Positions 1 to 7,813 of a DNA stretch of 64,000 bases are shown here, in pieces. The stretch's first letter is position 1. Every line of letters begins with the position of its first letter. Made by a program: the position numbers and the translations under genes. Origin of the DNA: Flavobacterium succinicans (lineage in GTDB: Bacteria; Bacteroidota; Bacteroidia; Flavobacteriales; Flavobacteriaceae); assembly GCF_001662485.1 (NCBI RefSeq), contig NZ_JMTM01000065.1, positions 171,190 through 235,189 of the forward strand. Reading direction: 5' to 3'. The notes beneath the pieces were generated by a model. That model did not search any database, was not told where the DNA came from, and worked only from the letters and a program-made list of their open reading frames with translations.

Positions 1-49
1 AAAAATCTTTAGCATTATTTAGTATTTCAATTCTATTTTCTTCTGTCAT
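1..49 (-). CDS. N-terminus of a gene running off the left edge
   Basis: The ATG on the minus strand at 49-47 opens a frame of 16 codons (MTEENRIEILNNAKDF) that continues past the edge of the window. The residues look like an ordinary cytoplasmic N-terminus with no signal peptide. Too little is visible to name a family. The intergenic sequence to the right contains no clear promoter box. Confidence 0.45.
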   Translation of the reverse strand, partial: MTEENRIEILNNAKDF

Positions 50-295
50 TTTTTTAAAATTGGTTTTCAAAGATAGTAATTTTTTTACGTTTTACTTTTT
101 ATAGAATGACAGATAACTTGTCGATTAGTCAGACACATTTTTTATAATAGAACATATAAAGAACTGTCTTCGGTTATACTTTTCTGTTTTTTGGATTTCC
201 TGCAAGGTTTCTTTTAATCTTGTAGGTATTATTGATGATGGATACTCATATGGGTCTGGAAAAAGACTTTGTAGGAATGAGTTCTGCACAACGAC
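50..295. other. Intergenic stretch with an in-frame extension behind tonB
   Basis: No independent gene is supported here. On the minus strand the frame that ends at the TonB-protein stop (298-296) stays open for another 56 codons, to a TAA at 127-125. Its product would contain a protein-like stretch (PDPYEYPSSIIPTRLKE). This may be a gene remnant or chance. No terminator hairpin with a T-run is obvious behind the TonB gene. Confidence 0.35.
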
Positions 296-1189
296 TTAAT
301 TCAAGCTAAAATTATAAACGATTTTGCCGACTTGTTTCTCTGGTGCGTTGCTGCTAGCATCCCATTTGGTGTTCATTGCTGCAATCTTGGCTTGGTCCAG
401 AAGGCATTTGGCGGTATTGGTGGTTCCTTTGCTTCCGGCAATGGCGCTTATGGTGTTGCCGTTACGGTCTACGGCTACTTCTACGACTACTTTGCCTACT
501 TCGTTACAAGTGTATTTTGGGACAGGTTTTGAGATAGCTCTGCGGTTGCCTAGAGAATAGCCTGCGCCTCCACCGGATCCACCGCCGCTTCCTGCGCCAT
601 AACCGCTTCCGGTCCCAATGCCATTTCCGGTTCCGTTGCCACCGCCTGTGCCGCCGCCAGAACCTCCAGAGCCATAATAATCTTTGGCGCTTAAGCTTCC
701 GTTAGCTTTTCCTTTATTCCCTGTTACTTTATCGTCGCCATCGCCTCCTTTGTTGGAGCCTTTTAGGATGCTCGATAAGGCATCGTTGGTTGTATTAGAA
801 ACTTTTGGTTTTTCGACCACGGTTTTTGGGGTTTCTTTTGGGGTAGGTGTGGTGTTTTTTACTTTTTCTATTTTGGGAATGACTACACTTTCCTCTGTGG
901 CAGTTTCTTGAGATAAGATGGCCTCGTCTGGAGTTGCCGGTGTGGGAGTAACTTTGGTTTGGTTTTTTACGTCCAAAACTTCGCTTTGGTAATCGGCACC
1001 CTGTCCCATTTCGCTATCGCCAAAGTTGACCGTAAGCCCACCACCGCCGCCGCCAGCAAGTGCTGTAAAAGAATCGGGGTTGTAGGGAGGCCAAAAACGG
1101 ATAAAAAATAAAAGCAACAGCAGTATTCCGTAAATTGCTACGGAAAAGGCGATGGCTTTTTTCTTATCTGAGGTAACTGGGGATTGCAT
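296..1189 (-). CDS. TonB-family energy transducer
   Basis: The 297-residue protein has one N-terminal membrane anchor (about residues 12-31), a Pro/Thr/Lys-rich periplasmic linker (about 80-135), a very glycine-rich stretch (about 173-210) and a C-terminal TonB-like domain (about 218-297, with KVVVEVAVDRNG). TonB proteins carry proton-motive-force energy from ExbB/ExbD to TonB-dependent outer-membrane receptors such as SusC. No exbB or exbD lies beside it: the sequence upstream on the same strand is a palindromic repeat and then a terminated dehydrogenase gene. The long Gly tract is unusual compared with the Pro-rich spacer of enterobacterial TonB. Whether it serves the SusC in this window is unknown. 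Confidence 0.85.
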   Translation of the reverse strand: MQSPVTSDKKKAIAFSVAIYGILLLLLFFIRFWPPYNPDSFTALAGGGGGGLTVNFGDSEMGQGADYQSEVLDVKNQTKVTPTPATPDEAILSQETATEESVVIPKIEKVKNTTPTPKETPKTVVEKPKVSNTTNDALSSILKGSNKGGDGDDKVTGNKGKANGSLSAKDYYGSGGSGGGTGGGNGTGNGIGTGSGYGAGSGGGSGGGAGYSLGNRRAISKPVPKYTCNEVGKVVVEVAVDRNGNTISAIAGSKGTTNTAKCLLDQAKIAAMNTKWDASSNAPEKQVGKIVYNFSLN

Positions 1190-1300
1190 TATGGTTTTGA
1201 ATTTTAAGTATGGGTTAAAAACGCTGAAAAGTACTAAAAATTGTCAAGAAAAGAGGAGCGTTGTAGTGAAAATGATGGCAAAAATTGAGGTTGTGGCTCT

Positions 1301-1390
1301 CTAGCCCCGATGGCAGTGGCATCCTTTGCCTTTTTCCTTTAAAAAGGCAAAGATATAACGGACAGCGGGACGATGCTGCCCAGAAAGCCT
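1301..1390. repeat. Palindromic intergenic repeat, family I, copy A
   Basis: The element begins TAGCCCCGATGGCAG and contains a perfect 11-bp stem (1325-1335 with 1341-1351, loop CCTTT), followed by GATATAACGGACAGCGGGAC. An outer imperfect stem pairs GGCAG/CATC near 1312-1323 with GATGCTGCC at 1372-1380. Related elements with different hairpin sequences lie at 19511-19630 and 35879-35965. It sits between the TonB gene and the terminator of the dehydrogenase. Confidence 0.6.
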
Positions 1391-1423
1391 TTTGTTGCTG
1401 CTCCTAAAAATGAAAGTATAAAA

Positions 1424-1451
1424 AAAGGTGCGGTTGATGAGCCGCACCTTT
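1424..1451 (-). terminator. Rho-independent terminator of the dehydrogenase gene
   Basis: A perfect 10-bp stem (AAAGGTGCGG with CCGCACCTTT, loop of 8) lies 21 bp beyond the minus-strand stop at 1472. On the minus strand a run of T residues follows it. Confidence 0.85.
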
Positions 1452-1471
1452 GGGAAATTTGTATGTTGATT

Positions 1472-2698
1472 TTACACCAATTGTTTCAAAGCGATTTCGA
1501 AAGCCGTCGCGCTAATGTTGGTTTTTGCAGTGCTTAAAGCGTGTGCTTTTACAATAGCATTTTTGATGGTTTCGGACGTGTCTTGAAAGATGGCTTCGTC
1601 GGTCATTTGTACTTTTTTCTCCATAAAATAGGCGAAAACTCTAGCCATTCCACAGTTGGAAATAAAGTCAGGAATCAAGCTTACTTTGTGGTCAACGTCT
1701 TCCATAATTGGGCCAAAGAAAATTTCTTTGTCGGCAAAAGGAACGTTCGCACCACAAGAGATTACCTCGAGTCCGTTCGCAATCAAACTGTCAATTTGAG
1801 ATTGAGTTACCAAACGAGAGGCAGCACAAGGTGTGAAAATTTCTGCACCAATGGTCCATATTTTTTGGTTGATTTCTTCAAATGGAATCATGTTTTCGGA
1901 AACCAATTTGTTGCCGTCTTTGTTTAGGAATAAGGTTCTGATTTCTTCGAAAGAGAAACCATTTTCGTTGATTAATCCTCCGTCTCTATCAATGATTCCA
2001 ACGATTTTGGCTCCCATTTCAGCCAAATAAAAAGCTGCTGCTGAACCTACGTTTCCAAAACCTTGAACAATCGCTTTTTTACCTTTGATATCGCCACCGT
2101 AAATGCTATAATAATGGCCAACAGCTTGAGCAACACCATAACCGGTAATCATATCGGCAACGGTGTATTTTTTGGTTACATCAGGGGAGAATTTTGGGTT
2201 TTCGATTACTTTGATTACGCCTTGACGTAATTGCCCGATGCGATTGATTTTGTCTGCTTCTGTAGGTTTGAAGTGTCCGTTAAAAACACCTTCTTGCGGA
2301 TGCCAAACCCCACATTCTTCGGTCATTGGGATTACTTCGTGGATTTCGTCTACATTCAAATCGCCACCGGTTCCATAATAACTTTTTAATAAAGGAGAAA
2401 CCGCCTTGTACCAACGTTGCAAAACACCTTTTTTTCTTGGGTCGTTAGGGTCAAAGTTGATACCCGATTTGGCACCACCAATTGCTGGTCCTGAAACAGA
2501 GAATTTTACTTCCATCGTTTTGGCTAGAGACAAAACCTCGTTCATATCCAATCCTTTTCTCATTCTTGTACCGCCACCAGCAGCACCTCCACGTAAGGAA
2601 TTGATTACGGTCCATCCTTCGGCCTCGGTTTCAGAATCTTTCCAATTGAAGATGATTTCAGGCTGTTTATTTTCGAATTTCTTTAATAAATCTTTCAT
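1472..2698 (-). CDS. Glu/Leu/Phe/Val dehydrogenase
   Basis: This 408-residue NAD(P)-dependent oxidoreductase interconverts an L-amino acid and its 2-oxo acid plus ammonia. The N-terminal dimerization and substrate domain carries the GGAKSGI motif with the catalytic lysine (about K77). The second half has a Rossmann dinucleotide site (GFGNVGSAA). The family includes glutamate, leucine, valine and phenylalanine dehydrogenases; the exact substrate cannot be set from the sequence, although hexameric glutamate dehydrogenase is plausible. A TAAATTTG -7 box lies on the minus strand at 2731-2724, about 25 nt before the ATG, and a terminator follows the gene, so it is probably monocistronic. Confidence 0.9.
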   Translation of the reverse strand: MKDLLKKFENKQPEIIFNWKDSETEAEGWTVINSLRGGAAGGGTRMRKGLDMNEVLSLAKTMEVKFSVSGPAIGGAKSGINFDPNDPRKKGVLQRWYKAVSPLLKSYYGTGGDLNVDEIHEVIPMTEECGVWHPQEGVFNGHFKPTEADKINRIGQLRQGVIKVIENPKFSPDVTKKYTVADMITGYGVAQAVGHYYSIYGGDIKGKKAIVQGFGNVGSAAAFYLAEMGAKIVGIIDRDGGLINENGFSFEEIRTLFLNKDGNKLVSENMIPFEEINQKIWTIGAEIFTPCAASRLVTQSQIDSLIANGLEVISCGANVPFADKEIFFGPIMEDVDHKVSLIPDFISNCGMARVFAYFMEKKVQMTDEAIFQDTSETIKNAIVKAHALSTAKTNISATAFEIALKQLV

Positions 2699-2768
2699 TA
2701 AAAATGGGTGTTATTTTGTTAAGCAAATTTACTTTTTTCAGTATATGAAAAAAAAAATTTCACATTTT

Positions 2769-2799
2769 TTGAAATATTTGATACCAATCGGTATCTTTG
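2769..2799 (+). promoter_or_regulatory. Promoter of the TetR gene with an overlapping palindromic operator
   Basis: A TTG (2769-2771) and a TATCTTTG box (2792-2799) are separated by 20 bp and match the Bacteroidota -33/-7 consensus. The palindrome GATACC-AATC-GGTATC (2780-2795) overlaps the -7 box, as expected for negative autoregulation. The box ends only 3 nt before the ATG at 2803, so the transcript is probably leaderless. Confidence 0.75.
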
Positions 2800-2802
2800 C
2801 GT

Positions 2803-3396
2803 ATGAAGTCGTCAGAAATTACAAAAGGCAAGGTACTACAAGAAGCAATTACTCTTTTTAATACAAAAGGGTATCGGGCTACTTCGTTGAGTGACATTAC
2901 CAATGCCACTGGATTGACGAAAGGTGCCATTTATCGCCATTTTGAAAATAAAGAGCAATTGGAAATCGAAGCGTTTCAAAATATGATGCATTCGATTTTC
3001 AATACATTGCAAAAAAGAATCAAAGCGGAAAGCAACACAAGGGACAAGTTGTTCTGTGTTTTGGAGCTATTTCAAGGCTACATTAATAATCCTTTTTTTA
3101 GTGGAGGTTGTCCTTTACTGAATGTGTCAACAGAAGTTGATGACACCACAATGGTGCTAAAAGACAAAGCCTTACAAGCTTTAACCGTATTTAGAAATTC
3201 AATAGAAACGATTGTTATCAACGGTAAAACACATAAAGAGGTCAATGCTATTGTGAACGAAAAATTAGTAGCCATTGTTATGATTTCCTCGCTTGAAGGA
3301 GCGATTATGATGAGCAAATTGCAGGATTCTAATAATGATATAGAAACGGTAGTAAAGCATCTAAAAAATTGGATAGTGGCCGATGTTTTACTATAA
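2803..3396 (+). CDS. TetR/AcrR-family transcriptional regulator
   Basis: The protein has 197 residues from the ATG at 2803; the upstream TTG at 2797 lies inside the -7 box and is rejected as the start. Residues 1-60 form a TetR DNA-binding domain (TSLSDITNATGLTKGAIYRHF is cut here to its core GLTKGAIYRHF). The rest is a helical ligand-binding domain with a GGCPLLN stretch near residue 105 that occurs in a subgroup of TetR repressors. Two identical palindromes, at 2780-2795 and, as the exact reverse complement, at 3414-3429, flank the gene. This suggests it represses itself and the downstream hydrolase. The ligand is unknown. Confidence 0.88.
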   Translation: MKSSEITKGKVLQEAITLFNTKGYRATSLSDITNATGLTKGAIYRHFENKEQLEIEAFQNMMHSIFNTLQKRIKAESNTRDKLFCVLELFQGYINNPFFSGGCPLLNVSTEVDDTTMVLKDKALQALTVFRNSIETIVINGKTHKEVNAIVNEKLVAIVMISSLEGAIMMSKLQDSNNDIETVVKHLKNWIVADVLL

Positions 3397-3413
3397 AAAA
3401 ATTTATCCAAAAC

Positions 3414-3429
3414 GATACCGATTGGTATC
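3414..3429 (+). promoter_or_regulatory. Second TetR operator, upstream of the hydrolase gene
   Basis: GATACC-GATT-GGTATC is the exact reverse complement of the site at 2780-2795. It lies 17 bp before the hydrolase ATG at 3447. No canonical TAnnTTTG box is visible here, so it may act on a weaker promoter or as a roadblock within an operon. Confidence 0.7.
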
Positions 3430-3446
3430 AAAAAACACAAAAGAAG

Positions 3447-4280
3447 ATGAAACTAAAGAGAATGATTCAAAAAAACATAGGATTTTACTTTAATATTTTA
3501 GCCTGTGTTCACCCAAAAATGCTACAGCGAAAAGGTTTTGCACTTTTTTGCAACCCATTTGCTCATAAAGTGAAACCACATCAAATGCAATTTTTGAAAA
3601 AAGGGATTTCTGAGGTAATTGAGTATGAAAATTATAAAATCCAGACCTATAAATGGGGGAATGGTTCCAAAAAAATACTAATGGTGCATGGCTGGGCAAG
3701 TCATTCGTTTAGATGGAAGAAATATGTGGAGCAGTTGGTGCAACAAGATTTTACCGTTTATGCGCTAGATGCACCTGCACACGGATTGTCTTCTGGCAAA
3801 ATGATTCATGTGGTTTTGTATGCTCAAGTAATTGCGATGTTTTTGCAAAGAAAGCCAGAAGTTAACGCAATCATTAGTCATTCTATTGGTGGATTTGCAA
3901 CGGCTTATTATTTGAATCAATACAAGACCAATAACATAGAAAAGGTTGTCATTATGGGGGCTCCAGGCGAAGCTACTGATTTTTTTGACTTTTATAAAAA
4001 AACGCTGGGGCTGAGTTCAAGAGCTTTGGAGCTAATTATCAAGGAATTTGAGTTGCAGTTAGGACAATTGCCTAGCTATTTCTCAACTGCAAAATTTGCA
4101 GAGCATCTTACTATTCCTGCTTTAATCGTTCATGATAAAGGAGATGAAGCAACGCATCATCACTATTCAATTCGATTAAACAAACACTGGAAAAACAGCC
4201 AATTGGTCTTGACTGAAGGATTAGGTCACGATTTAAAAAGTAAAGAAGTAATTCAAACGGTTGTAAGTTTTGTCAACTAA
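3447..4280 (+). CDS. Alpha/beta-fold hydrolase
   Basis: The protein has 277 residues from the ATG at 3447. The open frame extends further upstream, but that would run through the operator. It has the oxyanion segment HGWASHSFRW (about residue 81), a nucleophile elbow SHSIGG with S146, a probable acid D233 (HDKGDE) and the catalytic histidine in GLGHD (H261). There is no signal peptide, so it is cytoplasmic. The substrate is unknown. The shared operator upstream indicates control by the adjacent TetR regulator, possibly in response to a toxic ester or lipid-like compound; that is inference. Confidence 0.8.
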   Translation: MKLKRMIQKNIGFYFNILACVHPKMLQRKGFALFCNPFAHKVKPHQMQFLKKGISEVIEYENYKIQTYKWGNGSKKILMVHGWASHSFRWKKYVEQLVQQDFTVYALDAPAHGLSSGKMIHVVLYAQVIAMFLQRKPEVNAIISHSIGGFATAYYLNQYKTNNIEKVVIMGAPGEATDFFDFYKKTLGLSSRALELIIKEFELQLGQLPSYFSTAKFAEHLTIPALIVHDKGDEATHHHYSIRLNKHWKNSQLVLTEGLGHDLKSKEVIQTVVSFVN

Positions 4281-4296
4281 CATGCTTAAAAAAAAA

Positions 4297-4328
4297 ATGC
4301 CGCTGCTGATGATGATCAGTAACGGCAT
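4297..4328. terminator. Hairpin between convergent genes
   Basis: ATGCCG (4297-4302) pairs with CGGCAT (4323-4328), with an inner CTGAT/ATCAG stem. It lies just after the hydrolase stop and before the 3' end of the convergent gene. An A-run precedes it on the plus strand and T-rich sequence follows, so it could act in both directions. Confidence 0.55.
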
Positions 4329-4371
4329 ATCCTTTTTTGGGCAAAAAGGGGGATTGTGCGATGCTTTTATT

Positions 4372-4962
4372 TTATTTTATTTTTCCTAAGAGTGCATCTT
4401 TAAGTTCAGCATCTACAGGATTGTTAGATAACCAAATTCCAAAAAAAGCTTTTTTAAAATCAAACCCCGGAATTTTCCCTTCTAATTTGTTGTTTTTGTA
4501 TACTAAGATTGCTTTTTCTGTAGAAGAATAAATCAAATTAAAAGCATCATTTTCTACTGTTGCTTCTCGATTTAATAGTTCTTCTAACTTATCCAATTGC
4601 ATTTTGATTTGCGGGAGATTTTCTTCACCAATAGATTTCACCATCCCCTTGTGTAAAGATTTTGAAAGCTTTTGTGAACTCACCAAAGAAGAAGTAATTT
4701 GCAAACGAATGCCCATATTAGTATCGCTTTCTAAAATATCCTTAGCATCTTCTGATAATTGTGTCAAATACAAAGCTTGTACATAAACATCTGTCCAAAA
4801 TTTTGTTCGAGATCCGAACCCGTTCAATTGTAATTTTTGATTCTCAAAATCGATGGTTCTTGGAACTGTAACCCCATTGATCTTAAATTTTTCTTGGGCA
4901 ATTCCTTTTGAAAATGAAAGTGTTAAAAAGAATACCACAAGTAAAGTAATCGCTTTTTTCAT
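4372..4962 (-). CDS. Exported chalcone-isomerase-like protein
   Basis: The protein has 196 residues from the ATG at 4962 (MKKAITLL). A longer frame exists, but this start gives a clean signal peptide ending near GIAQ (about residue 22). The mature part contains VTVPRTIDFENQKLQLNGFG and ends in a FFGIWLSNNPVD segment, as in the bacterial chalcone-isomerase-like family. In bacteria these proteins probably bind lipids or fatty acids in the periplasm and are not known to isomerize flavonoids. A TAAATTTG box lies at 4997-4990 on the minus strand with a TTG 19 bp upstream of it, about 28 nt before the start. Confidence 0.78.
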   Translation of the reverse strand: MKKAITLLVVFFLTLSFSKGIAQEKFKINGVTVPRTIDFENQKLQLNGFGSRTKFWTDVYVQALYLTQLSEDAKDILESDTNMGIRLQITSSLVSSQKLSKSLHKGMVKSIGEENLPQIKMQLDKLEELLNREATVENDAFNLIYSSTEKAILVYKNNKLEGKIPGFDFKKAFFGIWLSNNPVDAELKDALLGKIK

Positions 4963-5439
4963 AAATTGTACTGAATTAAATATAGAGTGCAAATTTATAG
5001 TAAGCCAAAGGTTATTCAATATAGATTTTTGACCCACTGATAAGTATTAAGCATTTTGTTTTAATTTAAGTCGGTATCATTTAGTAAGTCAAAATATTAA
5101 TTTAAAAAAATAAAATTTACATTATTATTATGTTAAATTATTGTGTATTTAAAACATGATAAAATGGCTCTTTTGATCAATAAGTTAAATTTTTCATAGT
5201 GATGACAGATTAAAAGTCGTATTCTCTGTTCTAAAAACGGATGATCTTTCTGTTTTTAAAAAAATCTTATTTTGTGCAAAAACAGAAGATTCTAGACCAT
5301 ATTTTTAGCGATGTACAAAAAAAAATGTCAATTATTTTAAACAAAAGCTAAATTGACGAAATCGTTTGAGTTTTTAATATATAAATTCTACTTTTGGATT
5401 CAAAATTTGAATACTTACTTAATATAAACTAAATACAAC
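4963..5439. other. Divergent intergenic region with an inverted repeat
   Basis: This AT-rich region separates the chalcone-isomerase-like gene (-) from the acyl-CoA dehydrogenase gene (+). It holds a promoter for each. It also holds an imperfect inverted repeat: GATCTTTCTGTTTTT at 5243-5257 against AAAAACAGAAGAT at 5278-5290. No ORF with protein-like sequence is seen. Confidence 0.6.
5366..5396 (+). promoter_or_regulatory. Promoter of the acyl-CoA dehydrogenase gene
   Basis: TTG at 5366-5368 and TACTTTTG at 5389-5396 are separated by exactly 20 bp, the Bacteroidota consensus arrangement. The expected transcript leader is about 40 nt. Confidence 0.7.
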
Positions 5440-6579
5440 ATGGATTTTAACCTTACTGAAGAGCATTTGATGATTCAGCAGGCAGCAAGAGATTTTGCTC
5501 AAACGGAATTGCAACCTGGAGTTATTGAAAGAGACGAACATTCTAAGTTTCCAACTGAGCAAGTGAAAATGATGGGTAACCTTGGTTTTCTAGGGATGAT
5601 GGTAGATCCCAAATATGGTGGCGCTGGTTTGGATAGTGTGTCTTATGTTTTGGCTATGACCGAAATTGCCAAAGTAGATGCTTCTGCAGCAGTAATTATG
5701 TCTGTGAACAATTCATTGGTTTGCGCAGGATTAGAAAAATACTGTAACGAAGAGCAAAAAATGAAATATCTTGTACCCCTGGCTAAAGGTGAAGTGATTG
5801 GTGCGTTTTGCTTATCAGAGCCAGAAGCAGGCTCGGATGCTACTTCGCAAAAAACTACAGCAATAGATAAGGGAGACCATTATGTTTTGAATGGAACCAA
5901 AAACTGGATTACAAATGGCGGTACGGCTTCTACCTATATCGTAATTGCTCAAACCGATATCGAAAAAGGACACAAAGGAATCAATGCTTTTATCGTAGAA
6001 AAAGGTTGGGCAGGTTTTGAAATTGGTCCAAAAGAAAAGAAAATGGGAATTCGCGGTAGTGATACCCACTCCTTATTATTTACTGATGTAAAAGTGCCTA
6101 AAGAAAACAGAATTGGTGCCGATGGTTTTGGATTTGCTTTTGCCATGAATGTTTTGAACGGAGGTAGAATCGGGATTGCTTCTCAAGCCTTAGGAATTGC
6201 AACAGGCGCTTATGAACTAGCCTTGAAATATTCGCAAGAGCGCAAAGCCTTTGGAAAAGAAATTTTCAAACACCAAGCCATTGCTTTTAAATTAGCCGAT
6301 ATGTATGTTAAAATTACAGCCGCTAAGTTATTGGTGATGAAAGCAGCTTGCGAAAAAGATGCTGGACAAGATATTGCACATTCTGGAGCTATGGCCAAAT
6401 TGTATGCTTCTGAGATTGCACTTGAAGTAGCCAACGAAGCGGTTCAAATTCACGGTGGAAACGGTTACGTAGCAGAATACCACGTAGAGCGTATGATGCG
6501 CGATTCCAAAATAACTCAAATTTATGAGGGAACTTCAGAAATCCAACGTATTGTAATTTCTAGAGGTTTGGTTTCGTAA
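5440..6579 (+). CDS. Acyl-CoA dehydrogenase (short/medium-chain type)
   Basis: This 379-residue FAD enzyme oxidizes acyl-CoA to trans-2-enoyl-CoA in fatty-acid or branched-chain amino-acid breakdown and passes electrons to ETF. It shows the FAD-binding CLSEPEAGSD motif (about residues 125-134), WITNGG, the late QIHGGNGYV motif, and the catalytic glutamate in QIYEGTSEIQR (about E363). Length and motifs fit butyryl/isovaleryl-type enzymes; chain-length preference cannot be read from the sequence. It is monocistronic, with its own promoter and terminator. Confidence 0.93.
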   Translation: MDFNLTEEHLMIQQAARDFAQTELQPGVIERDEHSKFPTEQVKMMGNLGFLGMMVDPKYGGAGLDSVSYVLAMTEIAKVDASAAVIMSVNNSLVCAGLEKYCNEEQKMKYLVPLAKGEVIGAFCLSEPEAGSDATSQKTTAIDKGDHYVLNGTKNWITNGGTASTYIVIAQTDIEKGHKGINAFIVEKGWAGFEIGPKEKKMGIRGSDTHSLLFTDVKVPKENRIGADGFGFAFAMNVLNGGRIGIASQALGIATGAYELALKYSQERKAFGKEIFKHQAIAFKLADMYVKITAAKLLVMKAACEKDAGQDIAHSGAMAKLYASEIALEVANEAVQIHGGNGYVAEYHVERMMRDSKITQIYEGTSEIQRIVISRGLVS

Positions 6580-6613
6580 TTAAACTAAATATATTTTCAA
6601 ACCATTAAAAAAG

Positions 6614-6652
6614 TAAGACGGTAAGTTCCTAATTTACCCCATCTTATTTTTT
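6614..6652 (+). terminator. Terminator after the acyl-CoA dehydrogenase gene
   Basis: An imperfect stem pairs TAAGACGGTAA (6614-6624) with TTACCCCATCTTA (6634-6646) and is followed by a run of T residues. Confidence 0.7.
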
Positions 6653-6677
6653 TGATGGTTTTTTTATTTATTTATGA

Positions 6678-6685
6678 TACATTTG
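6678..6685 (+). promoter_or_regulatory. -7 box of the Crp/Fnr-type regulator gene
   Basis: TACATTTG fits TAnnTTTG and ends 4 nt before the ATG at 6690. The expected transcription start is therefore at or next to the start codon, which implies a leaderless mRNA. A TTG at 6652-6654 lies 23 bp upstream. Confidence 0.6.
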
Positions 6686-6689
6686 TTTC

Positions 6690-7367
6690 ATGTATGAAGA
6701 ATTAAAATATTGGTATCTGCGTGACCACAAGTTGTTTTCGACCCTAAGTGGTAGCCAATTGAAACAATTGTGCATAATTACAGGTTTTAAAAAAGCGAAG
6801 AAAGGAGAAGTTATTTATTTTCCCTCTACGGATTTGCCACGCGTTTTTTTGCTTAAAAAAGGGAATATCAAAATTGTTTCGGTAGACGAAGATGGCAATG
6901 AAACCATAAAAGACATTATTCAAAAAGGAGATATGTTTGGTGAATTAGAATTAGAGAGCGACAAAAACTCGAATGAATACGCCAAAGCATTAACCGACGA
7001 AATTTTTATTTGCAGCTTCCTACTGTCTGATTTTGAAAATTTATTATTGCAACATCCTACCTTGGCGTTGTCTTATACTAAGTTTGTGGGGTTAAAAATG
7101 AAACGCATCAAGAACAACTACGCGAATCTTATTTCAAAAGACGCCAAAACACGCTTACTTACTTTTCTAAAAGAATGGGCTGAGCGAGATGGGAAACACA
7201 ATGACAATCGCATCGTTATTGACAATTATCTCACGCAAAACGATATTGCCCAAATCATTTGTACCTCTAGACAAACCGCAACTCAATTACTCAATGAGTT
7301 GGAAGAAAAAGGCATCTTACATTACAGCCGGAAAGAAATTATAATTGAGAATATCGCACTTTTGTAG
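6690..7367 (+). CDS. Crp/Fnr-family transcriptional regulator
   Basis: The 225-residue protein has an N-terminal cyclic-nucleotide-binding-like beta-barrel (about residues 12-120, with GDMFGELEL) and a C-terminal winged helix (about 150-225) whose recognition helix is ICTSRQTATQLLNELEEKG. There is no N-terminal cysteine cluster, so it is not an FNR-type iron-sulfur sensor; the effector is unknown. It lies upstream of, and co-directional with, the DM13/YHS gene run, separated by a MITE-like element. A palindrome GTGAATAATTCAC in that run (9629-9641) is a candidate target. Confidence 0.88.
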   Translation: MYEELKYWYLRDHKLFSTLSGSQLKQLCIITGFKKAKKGEVIYFPSTDLPRVFLLKKGNIKIVSVDEDGNETIKDIIQKGDMFGELELESDKNSNEYAKALTDEIFICSFLLSDFENLLLQHPTLALSYTKFVGLKMKRIKNNYANLISKDAKTRLLTFLKEWAERDGKHNDNRIVIDNYLTQNDIAQIICTSRQTATQLLNELEEKGILHYSRKEIIIENIALL

Positions 7368-7386
7368 TATTTGAGAAAACATAAAG

Positions 7387-7669
7387 GGTTCTACACTGAA
7401 TTGTGTGGGTTTTACTGTTTTAAATTGTGTTACTCTAACACTAACAACTTCTGTTTTTGAACCATTTAAGGCATTTAAGGGCATATAAGTTTGATAAAAA
7501 TACCGCTCTTATTTCTTAGACAATTCTTACTGTCTCTACTACAGCGAATGAATCTACTACATTTATAAATAGATAATGGTGCATTTTCTCAATTCTTATA
7601 TGACCTTACAGAATCTTATATGGTTGTTTTTTTGCTTGTGTGTTTACCCACACAGTTGAGGGTAGCACC
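7387..7669. mobile_element. MITE-like element, copy 1
   Basis: This 283-bp non-coding element matches 35525-35794 over its whole length, with many long identical blocks. Its ends are imperfect terminal inverted repeats of about 30 bp: GGTTCTACACTGAATTGTG on the left and the complement of TTGAGGGTAGCACC on the right. Sub-terminal arms at 7460-7489 and 7595-7625 are also complementary, so single strands could fold into a long hairpin. No target-site duplication is visible, so this copy may be older. It starts 19 bp after the crp-type gene's stop codon and separates that gene from the DM13 gene. Confidence 0.8.
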
Positions 7670-7813
7670 TTCACAACTTAACTGATTTCCAAATGGATTG
7701 GCTATTAGCGGGTCGAATTTTAACCTAAATCGTCTTTTTTATTTGAAATGTAAAGTAGCAGACAAATCATTACAACTAAAACGGCTAGCTTTGCTCAACA
7801 AAAAAGGAAAATT

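Noticed and set aside
324..911. Plus-strand frames opposite the TonB gene
   Set aside because: They arise from the glycine- and proline-rich coding sequence on the other strand and have no start context or recognisable domains.
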